Assembly (NCBI GenBank): GCA_021323735.1
Contig: JAJPKM010000016.1
Location: forward strand, 42,934-106,933
DNA length: 64,000 bases
Reading direction: 5' to 3'
Source: Gammaproteobacteria bacterium
Lineage (GTDB): Bacteria > Pseudomonadota > Gammaproteobacteria > Steroidobacterales > Steroidobacteraceae
Position 1 is the first letter of the stretch. Every line of letters begins with the position of its first letter. The position numbers and the translations under genes are program-made. The notes under the pieces are model-generated. The model saw only the letters and a program-made list of their open reading frames with translations. It searched no databases and had not been told where the DNA came from. Of this stretch, positions 30,494 to 39,221 are shown in pieces.

Positions 30494-30745
30494 TTTTCAA
30501 TGTGTGGCAGACATGGAAAGCCGGTGCTGGATGCCAGCTAAAATGCACTTGATCCCTCATCCTCGAATAAAACCCTGCCCATTGGCCCTTGTCGGGTCAC
30601 AAATTTGCCCGATCGAGGTGTTCGTCCTGCAGAACCGAGGCAAATGATCGAAATCGATAACGCAATCCGGCTTTGGAGCACCTAAATCGTCTTCGATGGG
30701 TACTAATGCTAACATGATTAAATCAACTTCGGTTTGCAGGGCGGC
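30494..30745. other. Divergent intergenic region at the start of the variable O-antigen block
   Basis: This 252-base stretch separates the minus-strand wbpL-type operon from the plus-strand glycosyltransferase genes and should hold promoters for both. It is visibly more AT-rich than its surroundings. A 67-codon minus-strand frame crosses it, but it matches nothing I know and has no ribosome site. No JUMPstart/ops element (GGCGGTAG) is present. Confidence 0.5.
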
Positions 30746-31774
30746 ATGGACGTAGAACATCGGTTTCTGCTGAACTTTGCTGCGTCGTACTCAGGGGGAG
30801 GCTACAAACGACTATATGAGTACAGTCGTTGGTTCAATCAGCACGGCGGGACTTACTTCGCGATCCACCCACGTTGCGCGCACTTGGCTGAGGAATTCCC
30901 CTTAAATCGGTTTTTTGTCGTTTCGCAATCGCGCTTACGGCGACTATTTGACGACCGAAGATATCTCGATAAGATCCTCGAACGCATTGGCCAACCCCAC
31001 CTGTATTTCGCATACGGCATCCCCATGTATCGACCTGTGGGCCGCGTCAATTGGGCGCACCTGAACAATATCTTTACCGTGGGTAGGCATGTTGCCCCGA
31101 TTCCCAGGCTTGAACGCCTGAAGTATTGGTACCTTGGCCGAAGGATCCGCCGAGGGTTCGCCAACACGAACGTAATCTCGGCGGAATCGCGCTTTTCACT
31201 ACGGGTGATTGCGGCAGCAGGGTTCGGAAATCTATTTTTGTCCATAAATGGCGCGGATGACGAGATCGCGTCCCTTCGTCAAAGCAACAACATTCCGGCA
31301 GAAAATATTGCAACGGCCGTCGGAACTCACAATCACAAGGCTTTGCGGGAGACGCTGTTGGTGTTCAACATGCTGAAGCGAGAGAACGAGCAGTTAAAGC
31401 TCGTTGTGATTGGAGACGCTCGACAAGTGCCGGATGTCATGCACCACCGTTCAGACGTTGAAATAAGGGGCATGCTGCCAAGACCCGCTACGATTGAGTG
31501 CCTGCGCCGCTCGCGGTACTACATATCCACGACTTATGTCGAGAATTCCTGCAATGGAGCTTCCGAGGGTGCCTTCTTGGCGCAGACGTCGTTCATAAGC
31601 GACATTCCACCGCACGCTGAACTCCTTGAGGGAGAACGCTTCGATCGAGTGGGAATACCCGGCTTGAGTCGACCTTTCTTGCGACTCGATCGTTCGCAAC
31701 TCCGTGGCGCAAACCTCGAAAGCTGGGACACCATCGTCAAGGCAATGATTGCAAGGGCTCACTCCTTACCCTAA
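30746..31774 (+). CDS. Glycosyltransferase, GT4-like
   Basis: A 342-residue protein, probably a GT-B retaining glycosyltransferase. The N-terminus has the loop FAASYSGGGYKRLYEYSRWF, as in glycosyltransferases that bind their acceptor there. The C-terminal half has a sugar-nucleotide-site pattern, RYYISTTYVENSCNGASEGAFLA, with Glu residues in the expected place. No signal or membrane segment is seen. The ATG at 30746 is chosen over the upstream TTG because of the AGGGCGG just before it. It stands alone between two long gaps and is AT-richer than its neighbours, which suggests separate acquisition. Confidence 0.72.
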   Translation: MDVEHRFLLNFAASYSGGGYKRLYEYSRWFNQHGGTYFAIHPRCAHLAEEFPLNRFFVVSQSRLRRLFDDRRYLDKILERIGQPHLYFAYGIPMYRPVGRVNWAHLNNIFTVGRHVAPIPRLERLKYWYLGRRIRRGFANTNVISAESRFSLRVIAAAGFGNLFLSINGADDEIASLRQSNNIPAENIATAVGTHNHKALRETLLVFNMLKRENEQLKLVVIGDARQVPDVMHHRSDVEIRGMLPRPATIECLRRSRYYISTTYVENSCNGASEGAFLAQTSFISDIPPHAELLEGERFDRVGIPGLSRPFLRLDRSQLRGANLESWDTIVKAMIARAHSLP

Positions 31775-31781
31775 CTCCAGT

Positions 31782-31970
31782 TCAGAGGTTGACCAGCTCA
31801 CCGCCGAGAAGGTTGCTGCCCTCACTTGAGACGCGACACGGCGCAGAGCAGAGTACCACTGCAACGCAGGATGCATGCTGGGCAGATCCTTCCTTCGGAT
31901 TCTGCGGCACGAGGAACTCGTGAATGCCCTGGATGACGTTGTACTCAACGATGAGCTTCACCGGCTCCAT
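31782..31970 (-). pseudogene. Decayed coding fragment in a 364-base gap
   Basis: The 364-base gap 31775-32138 contains no intact gene. On the minus strand a frame starting at 31970 reads sensibly as KLIVEYNVIQGIHEFLVPQN. A shift of one base then continues it as RRKDLPSMHPALQWYSALRR, and a return to the first frame ends in NLLGGELVNL and a stop. The joined text resembles the end of a glycoside-hydrolase-like protein (gain of GI-x-F and a Pro-x-x-HP-x-x-x-WY pattern), but this is a guess. The rest of the gap (31971-32138) shows nothing I can identify beyond the promoter that the next gene needs. Confidence 0.35.
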
Positions 31971-32138
31971 ATGGTATTTACCTTGATAAAAATGCGATTT
32001 GATTTAATATTGTCTCTGCGCTGTTTCAGGACTACTAAGGACGTTGACGGGACTCAATACGAGCGCCACACAAAGATTGTGGACGTCTCCACGGCGCCCT
32101 CTTTTTAACGAGCTCATGGCACCAATACAGAACCCAGC

Positions 32139-33197
32139 ATGTTGAATTTTGCCCTCGTCGGCTGCGGCCGTATCGCCAAGCGCCACGCAGAACTCCTTGG
32201 CTTGAACCAGATCCAAGGTGCTCGCCTCGCTGCCGTCTGCGACCTTACGCTCTCTAAGGCTGAGCAAGTTGGGAAGCGATTCAACGTACCCACTTTTGTC
32301 GACATGCACGCCATGATGCGTGAGGTGAACATTGATGCGGTAGTGGTGTTGACCGAAAGCGGCAACCACGCCAAGCATGTCGTCGAGCTAGCTTCTTACG
32401 GGAAACACGTTGTTGTCGAAAAGCCGATGGCTCTTACGCTCGACGACGCGGATGCGATGATCGAAGCGTGCGATCGAGCCGCTATCCGCCTATTCGTGGT
32501 CAAACAAAACCGCTTCAATGTGCCGGTTGTCAAGGCTCGTGAAGCGCTGGAAGGCGGACGGTTCGGCAAGTTGATCATGGGCACGGTGAGGGTGCGATGG
32601 TGCCGATATCAGTCGTATTACGACCAGGACCCATGGCGCGGTACGTGGGCCCTTGACGGCGGCGTACTGACTAACCAGGCAAGTCACCACGTGGACTTAT
32701 TGGAATGGATGATGGGCGACGTGGAAAGTGTCTACGCCAAATCCGCCACCGCGCTGGCGCACATAGAGGCGGAAGACACTGCGGTGGTCGTTCTCAAGTT
32801 CTTGAATGGAGCCCTCGGAATTATCGAGGCGACCACCGCCGCCCGCCCCACCGACTTGGAGGGTTCCCTGTCGGTGCTCGGCGAGGGCGGGACAGTGGAG
32901 ATCGGTGGCTTCGCAGTAAACGAAATGAAAGTCTGGCGCTTTACTGAGCAGCGAGAATCCGATGCCGACGTATTGAAGAATTATTCGGTCAATCCTCCCA
33001 ACGTGTACGGATTCGGCCACCAAGCTTACTACGAGCACGTCGTCGAATGCATCAGGGAAGGCAAGCGACAGATGGTGGACGGCCTAGAAGGCCGTAAGAG
33101 CCTGCAACTCATAAATGCCATCTACGAGTCGATTGAGACCGGGCAGGAAGTGAAACTTCGCTTCCGGCCACGATACTGCCGACTTGGGAGCCAATAA
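32139..33197 (+). CDS. Gfo/Idh/MocA-family sugar-nucleotide oxidoreductase
   Basis: A 352-residue NAD(P)-dependent dehydrogenase with the Rossmann loop VGCGRIAKRHAELL at the N-terminus, the family motif VVEKPMALT (about 94) with the catalytic Lys, and a C-terminal alpha/beta domain with GGVLTNQASHHVDLLEW (about 178). It heads a coupled trio with an acetyltransferase and a DegT aminotransferase. In WbpB-WbpE-WbpD and GnnA-GnnB such trios oxidise C3 of a UDP-HexNAc sugar, aminate it and then acetylate it. No WbpA-type UDP-GlcNAc dehydrogenase was seen here, so which sugar is used is open. Confidence 0.88.
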   Translation: MLNFALVGCGRIAKRHAELLGLNQIQGARLAAVCDLTLSKAEQVGKRFNVPTFVDMHAMMREVNIDAVVVLTESGNHAKHVVELASYGKHVVVEKPMALTLDDADAMIEACDRAAIRLFVVKQNRFNVPVVKAREALEGGRFGKLIMGTVRVRWCRYQSYYDQDPWRGTWALDGGVLTNQASHHVDLLEWMMGDVESVYAKSATALAHIEAEDTAVVVLKFLNGALGIIEATTAARPTDLEGSLSVLGEGGTVEIGGFAVNEMKVWRFTEQRESDADVLKNYSVNPPNVYGFGHQAYYEHVVECIREGKRQMVDGLEGRKSLQLINAIYESIETGQEVKLRFRPRYCRLGSQ

Positions 33198-33664
33198 TGA
33201 CGGCACCGCGGCTTCTTCAGGCCCGGTTGGTGGACGTGCAATGCGGAGTTGGGGTCACAATTGTCGAGCCCGCCAACCTCTACAACTGCTTCCTCGGGGA
33301 CGGGGTGTTCGTTGGGCCGTTCGTTGAAATTCAACGTGGTGTACGCATTGGTGCACGCACCAGAGTGCAATCTCACGCTTTTATCTGCGAACTAGTCACC
33401 ATCGGTGAGGACTGTTTCATTTCACATGGTGCGATGTTCGTCAACGATCCGTTCAGCAAAGGCGGTCCAGCGCGGGGCGATACGGCCCTATGGCGCACCA
33501 CCACCATCGGCAATCGTGTTTCCATCGGTACACATGCAACCCTACTTCCCGTCACCATCTGCGACGGCGCGGTAATTGGCGCGGGCGCAGTGGTGACACG
33601 CAACATCATAGAGCCCGGGATATATGCCGGAAATCCGGCGCGCAAACTTCGAGACCTGCCATGA
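33197..33664 (+). CDS. Left-handed beta-helix N-acetyltransferase
   Basis: A 155-residue hexapeptide-repeat acyltransferase of the WbpD/WlbB kind. The coils show the repeating pattern (for example VTIVEP, VFVGPF, VRIGAR, VTIGED, AVIGAGAVVTRNI) and the protein ends in the family's GNPARKLRDLP. It probably acetylates the amino sugar made by the next gene's enzyme, using acetyl-CoA. Its ATG overlaps the stop of the oxidoreductase gene (TAATG) and its stop overlaps the aminotransferase start (ATGA). Confidence 0.9.
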   Translation: MTAPRLLQARLVDVQCGVGVTIVEPANLYNCFLGDGVFVGPFVEIQRGVRIGARTRVQSHAFICELVTIGEDCFISHGAMFVNDPFSKGGPARGDTALWRTTTIGNRVSIGTHATLLPVTICDGAVIGAGAVVTRNIIEPGIYAGNPARKLRDLP

Positions 33665-34758
33665 TCAAATTTCTCGATCTCTACCAACAGTACCAGGGCA
33701 TTCGCCAGGAGATGGATGCTGCCATCGCGCGCGTCATCCAACAGTCGAGCTTCATTGGCGGCGAAGACGCAGCTGCGTTCGAGAAAGAATTTGGAACCTT
33801 CCAGCAAGCAACCCACTGCGTCGGTGTTGCGAACGGTACCGACGCCATCGAGATCGTGCTGGAAGCACTTGAGCTTGCACATGGCTCGGAGGTAATAGTA
33901 CCAGCCAACTCGTTCATCGCCAGCAGCGAGGCTGTCACACGGAGTGGACATCGTGTGATCTTCGCTGATGTCCTGCAAGACACCTATACGCTAGATCCCG
34001 CGGATGTGGTCCGGCGAATCACCCCAAAGACCCGGGCAATCGTCGCAGTGCACTTGTACGGCCAGCCCTGTCGCATGGATGAATTGACCGCGATCTGCCG
34101 TACCCACAACCTCAAGCTCATCGAGGACGCAGCTCAGGCACACGGTGCCGAGTACAAGGGTCATCGAGTTGGAACCCTAGGCGTAGCCGGTACATTCAGC
34201 TTTTATCCGGGAAAGAATCTGGGCGCCTACGGCGACGCCGGTGCCATAACCACCAACGATATCGACCTTGCGCTCAAATGCCGCATGATTGCCAATCACG
34301 GGCGCACCGGTAAGTACGATCATCGCTTCGAGGGACGGAATAGCCGCCTCGACGGTCTTCAGGCTGCCGTGCTGCGGGTAAAACTACGCCACCTGGATAA
34401 CTGGATAGAGCGCCGCAACCGGATCGCAGCGATCTATGGTGACGGCTTGGCTGGTCTCAGGGGATTAGCGCTGCCGATGATTGAAGCTGGTACCCGGCAT
34501 GCGTTTCACCTGTACGTGGTACGAACCGAGAAGCGCGAGCAACTGGCAAAGTTCCTGGCGGAGTGCGAGATCCAAACTGGGGTTCACTATCCTATCGCAC
34601 TGCCAAAGTTGCAGGCCTATACATATCTAGGGCAGGACAAGGAACCCATGTTCGCGAATCGCGCCGACAGCACGCTCCTCAGTTTGCCCATGGGTGACCA
34701 TTTATCCGACGCTGACGCGCGCGCTGTCATCCAGGCGGTACGCAGATTCTTCGAGTGA
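33661..34758 (+). CDS. DegT/DnrJ/EryC1/StrS sugar aminotransferase
   Basis: A PLP enzyme of 365 residues that aminates a keto-sugar nucleotide. It has IKFLDLYQQY at the start, ANGTDAIEIVL (about 58), EDAAQAHGA (about 156) and the PLP lysine in FSFYPGKNLGAYGDAG (about 183). The ATG at 33661 inside ATGA, overlapping the acetyltransferase stop, is chosen; the longer frame is out of keeping with the family. It resembles WbpE/FdtB-type 3-aminotransferases, which suits the oxidoreductase-acetyltransferase context. Confidence 0.93.
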   Translation: MIKFLDLYQQYQGIRQEMDAAIARVIQQSSFIGGEDAAAFEKEFGTFQQATHCVGVANGTDAIEIVLEALELAHGSEVIVPANSFIASSEAVTRSGHRVIFADVLQDTYTLDPADVVRRITPKTRAIVAVHLYGQPCRMDELTAICRTHNLKLIEDAAQAHGAEYKGHRVGTLGVAGTFSFYPGKNLGAYGDAGAITTNDIDLALKCRMIANHGRTGKYDHRFEGRNSRLDGLQAAVLRVKLRHLDNWIERRNRIAAIYGDGLAGLRGLALPMIEAGTRHAFHLYVVRTEKREQLAKFLAECEIQTGVHYPIALPKLQAYTYLGQDKEPMFANRADSTLLSLPMGDHLSDADARAVIQAVRRFFE

Positions 34759-34762
34759 ATAA

Positions 34763-35983
34763 ATGTTGAGGCAGCTTGCCCGTGGGGCGGGTGGCGTAGC
34801 GCTCGGCACGGCGCTAGGTCAGGGGACGGTCGTAGCGGTGACCCCATGGCTAGCGCGCTCGCATACGCCAGCTGATTTCGGTGCCCTGGCCCTGGTTACG
34901 ACCGTGAGCAATGTTGCCGTTGCCGGCGCCTGCCTTCGTTATGACTTGGCGCTACCCTCCGCCGCGGCGAACCAAAGTCGGCCGCTCATGGTTGTTGGTA
35001 TCGCGTGCGCGCTTGGCTCCGCCGCCCTGGTTACTGGTATCGATGCAGTTGCCTCGTTGCTCTCGCACCATACGCTGCTTGATCCGTTCACCAACCCATG
35101 GATCGTCGGGCTATGTGTGTTACTCACAGGCCTGTACCAGCTCGCGCTGGCATGGGCGACACGGCAGGGCGCATTCTCACGCGTTGGAGCAATGCGATGC
35201 GCCCAAGGTTCGGGCTTTAGCGTCCTGGCAGCATCCCATTTCCTGGACCTGGTGCCTGCCTACGTCGTATCGTTCTTGACAGCAATTCCTGAGTTGCTAG
35301 GAGCGGTACGTTCGGCAGCTCCCAAGGAAGTGACACCGTACGAAGCAGCACGGGTACACTGGCAGTTTCCGCTGGTCAGCTTGCCAGGAGCACTCCTCGA
35401 CGTGATCGGGTACAGCCTGTGCATCTGGATCATCTCCGCCAACTACGGTGCATCCGAGGCCGGCCAGTACTCGCAAGTACAGCGTCTCGTCGGCGCACCC
35501 CTGATGCTGCTTGGCATGAGCCTCGGGCAGGTACTACTGCGCCACAGCGCGAACTTCGCGAATGACCCCGCCCGTATGGCACAATTGTTCTCGCAGGCGC
35601 TCAAAGGCATGGGAGCCTTGGGGCTGATTGTGGTGTTGCTCACAGCTGGAATCGGCGAGCCGTTGCTGCACTCGCTGCTCGGCGGGCAATGGCGGGTCAA
35701 TACGATGTTCATAACACCCATCGCACTAGCAGTAGCGGTACGGGCCTGCACCTCACCCCTGAGCATGATCCTGGTGACCTTGCGCCGGTTCGAGTTGTCG
35801 CTGCGATGGCAGGCGGCGTATTTCGCTTCCGCCACTACTGTGTTCTGGCTCGCTACCCGCCATCTCGATGTCGGGACTTTCGTAATCATTTACGCCGCGC
35901 ACGAGTGCCTCTTCTACGGGGCATACCTTCTACTCATCCAATTTGCGATTAACACATCACCATGTGCGGCATCTTCGGCCTGA
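34763..35983 (+). CDS. wzx: O-antigen/oligosaccharide flippase, Wzx-like
   Basis: A 406-residue membrane protein with about 11-12 hydrophobic segments and the MOP/polysaccharide-synthase start pattern (ALGQGTVVAVTPWLARSHTP, then FGALALVTTV). This family moves undecaprenyl-linked repeat units across the inner membrane. The name rests on the family and the cluster. It follows the aminotransferase by four bases, and the next gene begins 22 bases before its stop. Confidence 0.82.
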   Translation: MLRQLARGAGGVALGTALGQGTVVAVTPWLARSHTPADFGALALVTTVSNVAVAGACLRYDLALPSAAANQSRPLMVVGIACALGSAALVTGIDAVASLLSHHTLLDPFTNPWIVGLCVLLTGLYQLALAWATRQGAFSRVGAMRCAQGSGFSVLAASHFLDLVPAYVVSFLTAIPELLGAVRSAAPKEVTPYEAARVHWQFPLVSLPGALLDVIGYSLCIWIISANYGASEAGQYSQVQRLVGAPLMLLGMSLGQVLLRHSANFANDPARMAQLFSQALKGMGALGLIVVLLTAGIGEPLLHSLLGGQWRVNTMFITPIALAVAVRACTSPLSMILVTLRRFELSLRWQAAYFASATTVFWLATRHLDVGTFVIIYAAHECLFYGAYLLLIQFAINTSPCAASSA

Positions 35984-37974
35984 TTCAGGCACGACCGTTC
36001 GAGGCTCGCGAGGTCAGCGAGCTCAGCCGACTCATGCGACATCGCGGCCCAGACGATGAGGGCTTTGCGATTTTCGATGGCTCCAGCGTCCGTCTGTTCG
36101 CGGGAGCGGACACTCCGTCGGCCTCCTTCGACCCGAATGTAAGCTACTGTCCAAGGCAATCCCTACCGCCGGCCGGACAGTTGGCCACGCGGGGCGTCCT
36201 GCTCGGCCATCGCCGGCTTGCGATCCTCGACTTGTCAGCGCACGGGCATCAGCCGATGTCTTATCGGGACCGCTATTGGATCTCGTACAACGGGGAAGTT
36301 TACAACTACCTCGAACTGCGCTCCGAGCTACAGAACGCCGGCTACTCCTTCGGCAGCGGCTCCGATACTGAGGTCATTCTCGCCGCCTATGATCGCTGGG
36401 GAGCAGATTGCCTATCGCGCTTCAATGGTATGTGGAGCCTGGCAATTCTCGATACCGTAAAGCGCCGCCTATTCCTCGCGCGAGACCGTTTCGGCATCAA
36501 GCCATTGTATCTCTGGCGCAGCGGTGGCCGATTGGCCTTCGCATCCGAAATAAAAGCCTTCGGAGCATTGTTTGACTGGAGGCCGCAAGCCTGTCGTGAG
36601 CGTCTGCTCGACATGCTGGTGTGGAATGTCATGGACCATAGCGAGCAGACCATGTTCCAGGGTGTCGTCCAATTGCCCGCCGGACATTGTTTGTCGCTCG
36701 ATCTAGCCCCAGCGTTGTCCGCGGTTGCCGAGGGCGATCCCATACGGGACGTCACGCCCCGACGCTGGTACAGCTTGCCGGATTCATCCAAAACCATCAG
36801 CGGTGCGGCAGCAGTCAGTGGCTTGCGCGACCTGCTGGAGGACGCCGTCCGACTCCGCCTGCGTGCCGATGTGACAGTAGGATCGTGCCTTTCCGGTGGA
36901 CTTGACAGCTCGAGCATCGTCTGCGTGATGGGCCGGCAATTGCGTGAGCAGGGAGTCAGTGAGAGTCTGCACACTTTCACAGCGGGTTCGCACGACGCGG
37001 ACTTCGATGAGACACGCTACGCGACCGCCGTCGCGCAAAGTGCCCGTTCCACTGCCCACCGCGTAGTGCCGGAGCCTGGCCGACTGTTCGAGGATTTGGG
37101 TCGCCTGGTCTGGCACCAGGATGAGCCGTTCATCTCGACATCGATCTTCGCACAGTGGTGCGTCTTCCAGCTTGCGCGCCAGGAGGGCGTGATCGTTATG
37201 CTCGACGGTCAGGGAGCCGACGAGATACTGTGCGGTTACCGCGGATTCTTCGGAGCATACCTCGCCGGACTGATCCGCCAGGCCAGTCTCGGACGCTGGA
37301 CCGCCGAGCTAGCCTCGCTTCGACGCGAGATCGGCTTTTCGCGCTTGCGCTCGACCGGCTACACAGTCGCTTATCTCATGCCCCAGTTACTAGGCTTATT
37401 CGGCAAGCTTGACCATCGCGCTTATGCCGACCGCACGTGGCTGTTGGGGGATGCACGCCAAGCGTTCTATACCGATCCGTTGCGAGCGCGTGGTGCCCGT
37501 GCGGCTTCAGTGCGCGAGATGTCGGTGGCGCAGATAACCGCTACCAACCTACCGATGCTGCTGCACTGGGAGGACCGCAACTCCATGGCATTCTCGGTCG
37601 AGGCACGGGTGCCCTTCCTCGATTATCGCGTCGTCGAGTTTTGTTTGAGCGTCATCGACGCTGACAAGCTAGGCGGGGGCATTTCCAAGTCAGTGCTGCG
37701 ACAGAGCATGCGCGGCACTGTTCCTGATGTCGTCCTCGACCGGCGCGACAAGCTTGGCTTCGTCACGGCGGAGCGCCTTTGGGCGACACGGGACATGAAG
37801 GCCCGTTTCCGCGAGGAGCTGCGTAAGTCGGTCGAGACCCTATCCTCCTTGGTGTCGTCCACCGTCCTCACCCAGTTCGAGGAAGTGCTGGCGGGCCGCC
37901 GCCCGTTCGATCACCGCTACTGGCGGGTGCTGTGCGCGGGCCTCTGGATCAGGACCTTTAACGTCGCCCTATGA
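35962..37974 (+). CDS. Glutamine-dependent asparagine synthase-type amidotransferase
   Basis: A 670-residue two-domain protein. The N-terminal glutaminase domain has the nucleophile Cys2 (MCGIFGLIQ), RHRGPDDEG, and an extra segment of about 35 residues before LLGHRRLAILDLS. The C-terminal synthetase domain has the pyrophosphate loop SCLSGGLDSSSI (about 311) and LDGQGADEI (about 415). AsnB makes asparagine, but copies inside O-antigen loci (such as WbpS) are thought to amidate uronic acids of the glycan. That fits here, with ugd and a UDP-glucuronate epimerase in the window, but is not proven. The start overlaps wzx; the stop overlaps the next gene (ATGA). Confidence 0.9.
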   Translation: MCGIFGLIQARPFEAREVSELSRLMRHRGPDDEGFAIFDGSSVRLFAGADTPSASFDPNVSYCPRQSLPPAGQLATRGVLLGHRRLAILDLSAHGHQPMSYRDRYWISYNGEVYNYLELRSELQNAGYSFGSGSDTEVILAAYDRWGADCLSRFNGMWSLAILDTVKRRLFLARDRFGIKPLYLWRSGGRLAFASEIKAFGALFDWRPQACRERLLDMLVWNVMDHSEQTMFQGVVQLPAGHCLSLDLAPALSAVAEGDPIRDVTPRRWYSLPDSSKTISGAAAVSGLRDLLEDAVRLRLRADVTVGSCLSGGLDSSSIVCVMGRQLREQGVSESLHTFTAGSHDADFDETRYATAVAQSARSTAHRVVPEPGRLFEDLGRLVWHQDEPFISTSIFAQWCVFQLARQEGVIVMLDGQGADEILCGYRGFFGAYLAGLIRQASLGRWTAELASLRREIGFSRLRSTGYTVAYLMPQLLGLFGKLDHRAYADRTWLLGDARQAFYTDPLRARGARAASVREMSVAQITATNLPMLLHWEDRNSMAFSVEARVPFLDYRVVEFCLSVIDADKLGGGISKSVLRQSMRGTVPDVVLDRRDKLGFVTAERLWATRDMKARFREELRKSVETLSSLVSSTVLTQFEEVLAGRRPFDHRYWRVLCAGLWIRTFNVAL

Positions 37975-39221
37975 AGGAGGTCTGGTTCCTCACATCCGAG
38001 TTGGAAGGCGAGCGCGCCAGCAGCTTCAGACAAGAGCGTTGGTGTCGGGTTTTTCTGGATGCCGGCGCGACGAGCCTGCACATCTTCAATCTGCGCGGGG
38101 CATTCGGGCACAGCGATATACGCTGCATGACCCACGAGCAGTTGAGCGAATTCCGCCGCGAAGGCATTGCCCGCCATGCTGGCATACAGGCTTCGGTGCG
38201 CGAAGGCGTTGCGGCCCGGATTCTACGGCGCATCAAGCATCTGCTGTTGGTCGACCTCTACCTGCCGAATGTGCTCAAGGTACTGACCCATCTGCATCGA
38301 TTACTCGGCCAACGCACAGAGCCGGTGGTGTTGATGGCGTCCTCGCCTCCTTTCTCGGTCGCCGTCGTAGGCGCGCTTCTCAAGCTGCTGCATCGCCGAA
38401 AAGTGGTGCTCGCCATCGATATGCGCGACGCTTGGGCGCTGCATAACGCCTTGGGCGGCATCAAACCATTGAAGCGCGCGATAGAGCGCTCCGTACTGCG
38501 CAGAGCCGACTATGTAACCACGGTATCGTACGGACTGGCTGACGAATTCAAGGCGGCGTATGGCACAGACGTGAGCGTCATGTACAACGTCGCAACTCAC
38601 TACCTCGATATACCCAAACCACAGCCAGCGGATTGGGCGCGCATCAGCCCCGAGATACAACCGGACCGCCGCCAACTCGTCTACACAGGAAGCATACCCG
38701 AGGGCCACTACGACTTGGAATCGATCGTAGGGTCGGTGGTACGGCTGCGAAAACTCCAACCGCAGCTGGCCGATCGCCTGCAACTCGTTTTCGTGGGCGC
38801 CTGCGACGAGGTTCGGCGCGTCGCAGCGACCCAACAGGTCACGCCCGGCGACATCGTCTTCATCAATCACCTACCGCACGCCACCTGTCGCTCCGTACAG
38901 GCTTCGGCGTACGCTCTGCTTTTTCTCGCGCATTTCGGCAAGAACAACGCAGGCGTGGTATCGACGAAGTTGTTCGAGTATCTTTGTCTCGGTCAACCGG
39001 TGCTGCCCTTAAGTCTGCACGAAGGTTCGGATGTTGATGGGCTATTGAGACGCTATTGTGGACATAGTGTGAATGCACACAGTCTGGACGAGATGACGAC
39101 GACGTTGGCGCGTGTTGCGCACGACAACAGTTGGTTACCACGCTTGGATGACCCGGGGCGCGTCAGAGAGCTACTTGATGACTATCGCACATATGCGCGT
39201 AACCTCATTGGACCAAACTAA
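37971..39221 (+). CDS. Glycosyltransferase family 4-like protein
   Basis: A 416-residue GT-B enzyme, probably cytoplasmic and membrane-associated, with ASSPPFSVAVVGALL (about 123) and IDMRDAW (about 148) in the first half. The second half opens LVYTGSIPEGHYDLE (about 237) and has KLFEYLCLGQPVLPL (about 325), where the E-x7-type pattern includes the nucleotide-sugar-binding Glu. The WbuB/Kanosamine-type relatives add a sugar to lipid-linked repeat units. Donor and acceptor are unknown. Its ATG overlaps the amidotransferase stop. Confidence 0.85.
   Translation: MKEVWFLTSELEGERASSFRQERWCRVFLDAGATSLHIFNLRGAFGHSDIRCMTHEQLSEFRREGIARHAGIQASVREGVAARILRRIKHLLLVDLYLPNVLKVLTHLHRLLGQRTEPVVLMASSPPFSVAVVGALLKLLHRRKVVLAIDMRDAWALHNALGGIKPLKRAIERSVLRRADYVTTVSYGLADEFKAAYGTDVSVMYNVATHYLDIPKPQPADWARISPEIQPDRRQLVYTGSIPEGHYDLESIVGSVVRLRKLQPQLADRLQLVFVGACDEVRRVAATQQVTPGDIVFINHLPHATCRSVQASAYALLFLAHFGKNNAGVVSTKLFEYLCLGQPVLPLSLHEGSDVDGLLRRYCGHSVNAHSLDEMTTTLARVAHDNSWLPRLDDPGRVRELLDDYRTYARNLIGPN

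Noticed and set aside
30557..30760. 67-codon minus-strand frame in the 30.5-kb divergent gap
   Set aside because: No ribosome site, no recognised family, and it overlaps the start of the plus-strand glycosyltransferase; kept only as a note in the gap entry.
36163..36170. GGCGGTAG (ops-like) on the minus strand
   Set aside because: It lies inside the amidotransferase gene on the wrong strand and not upstream of an operon; chance occurrence.
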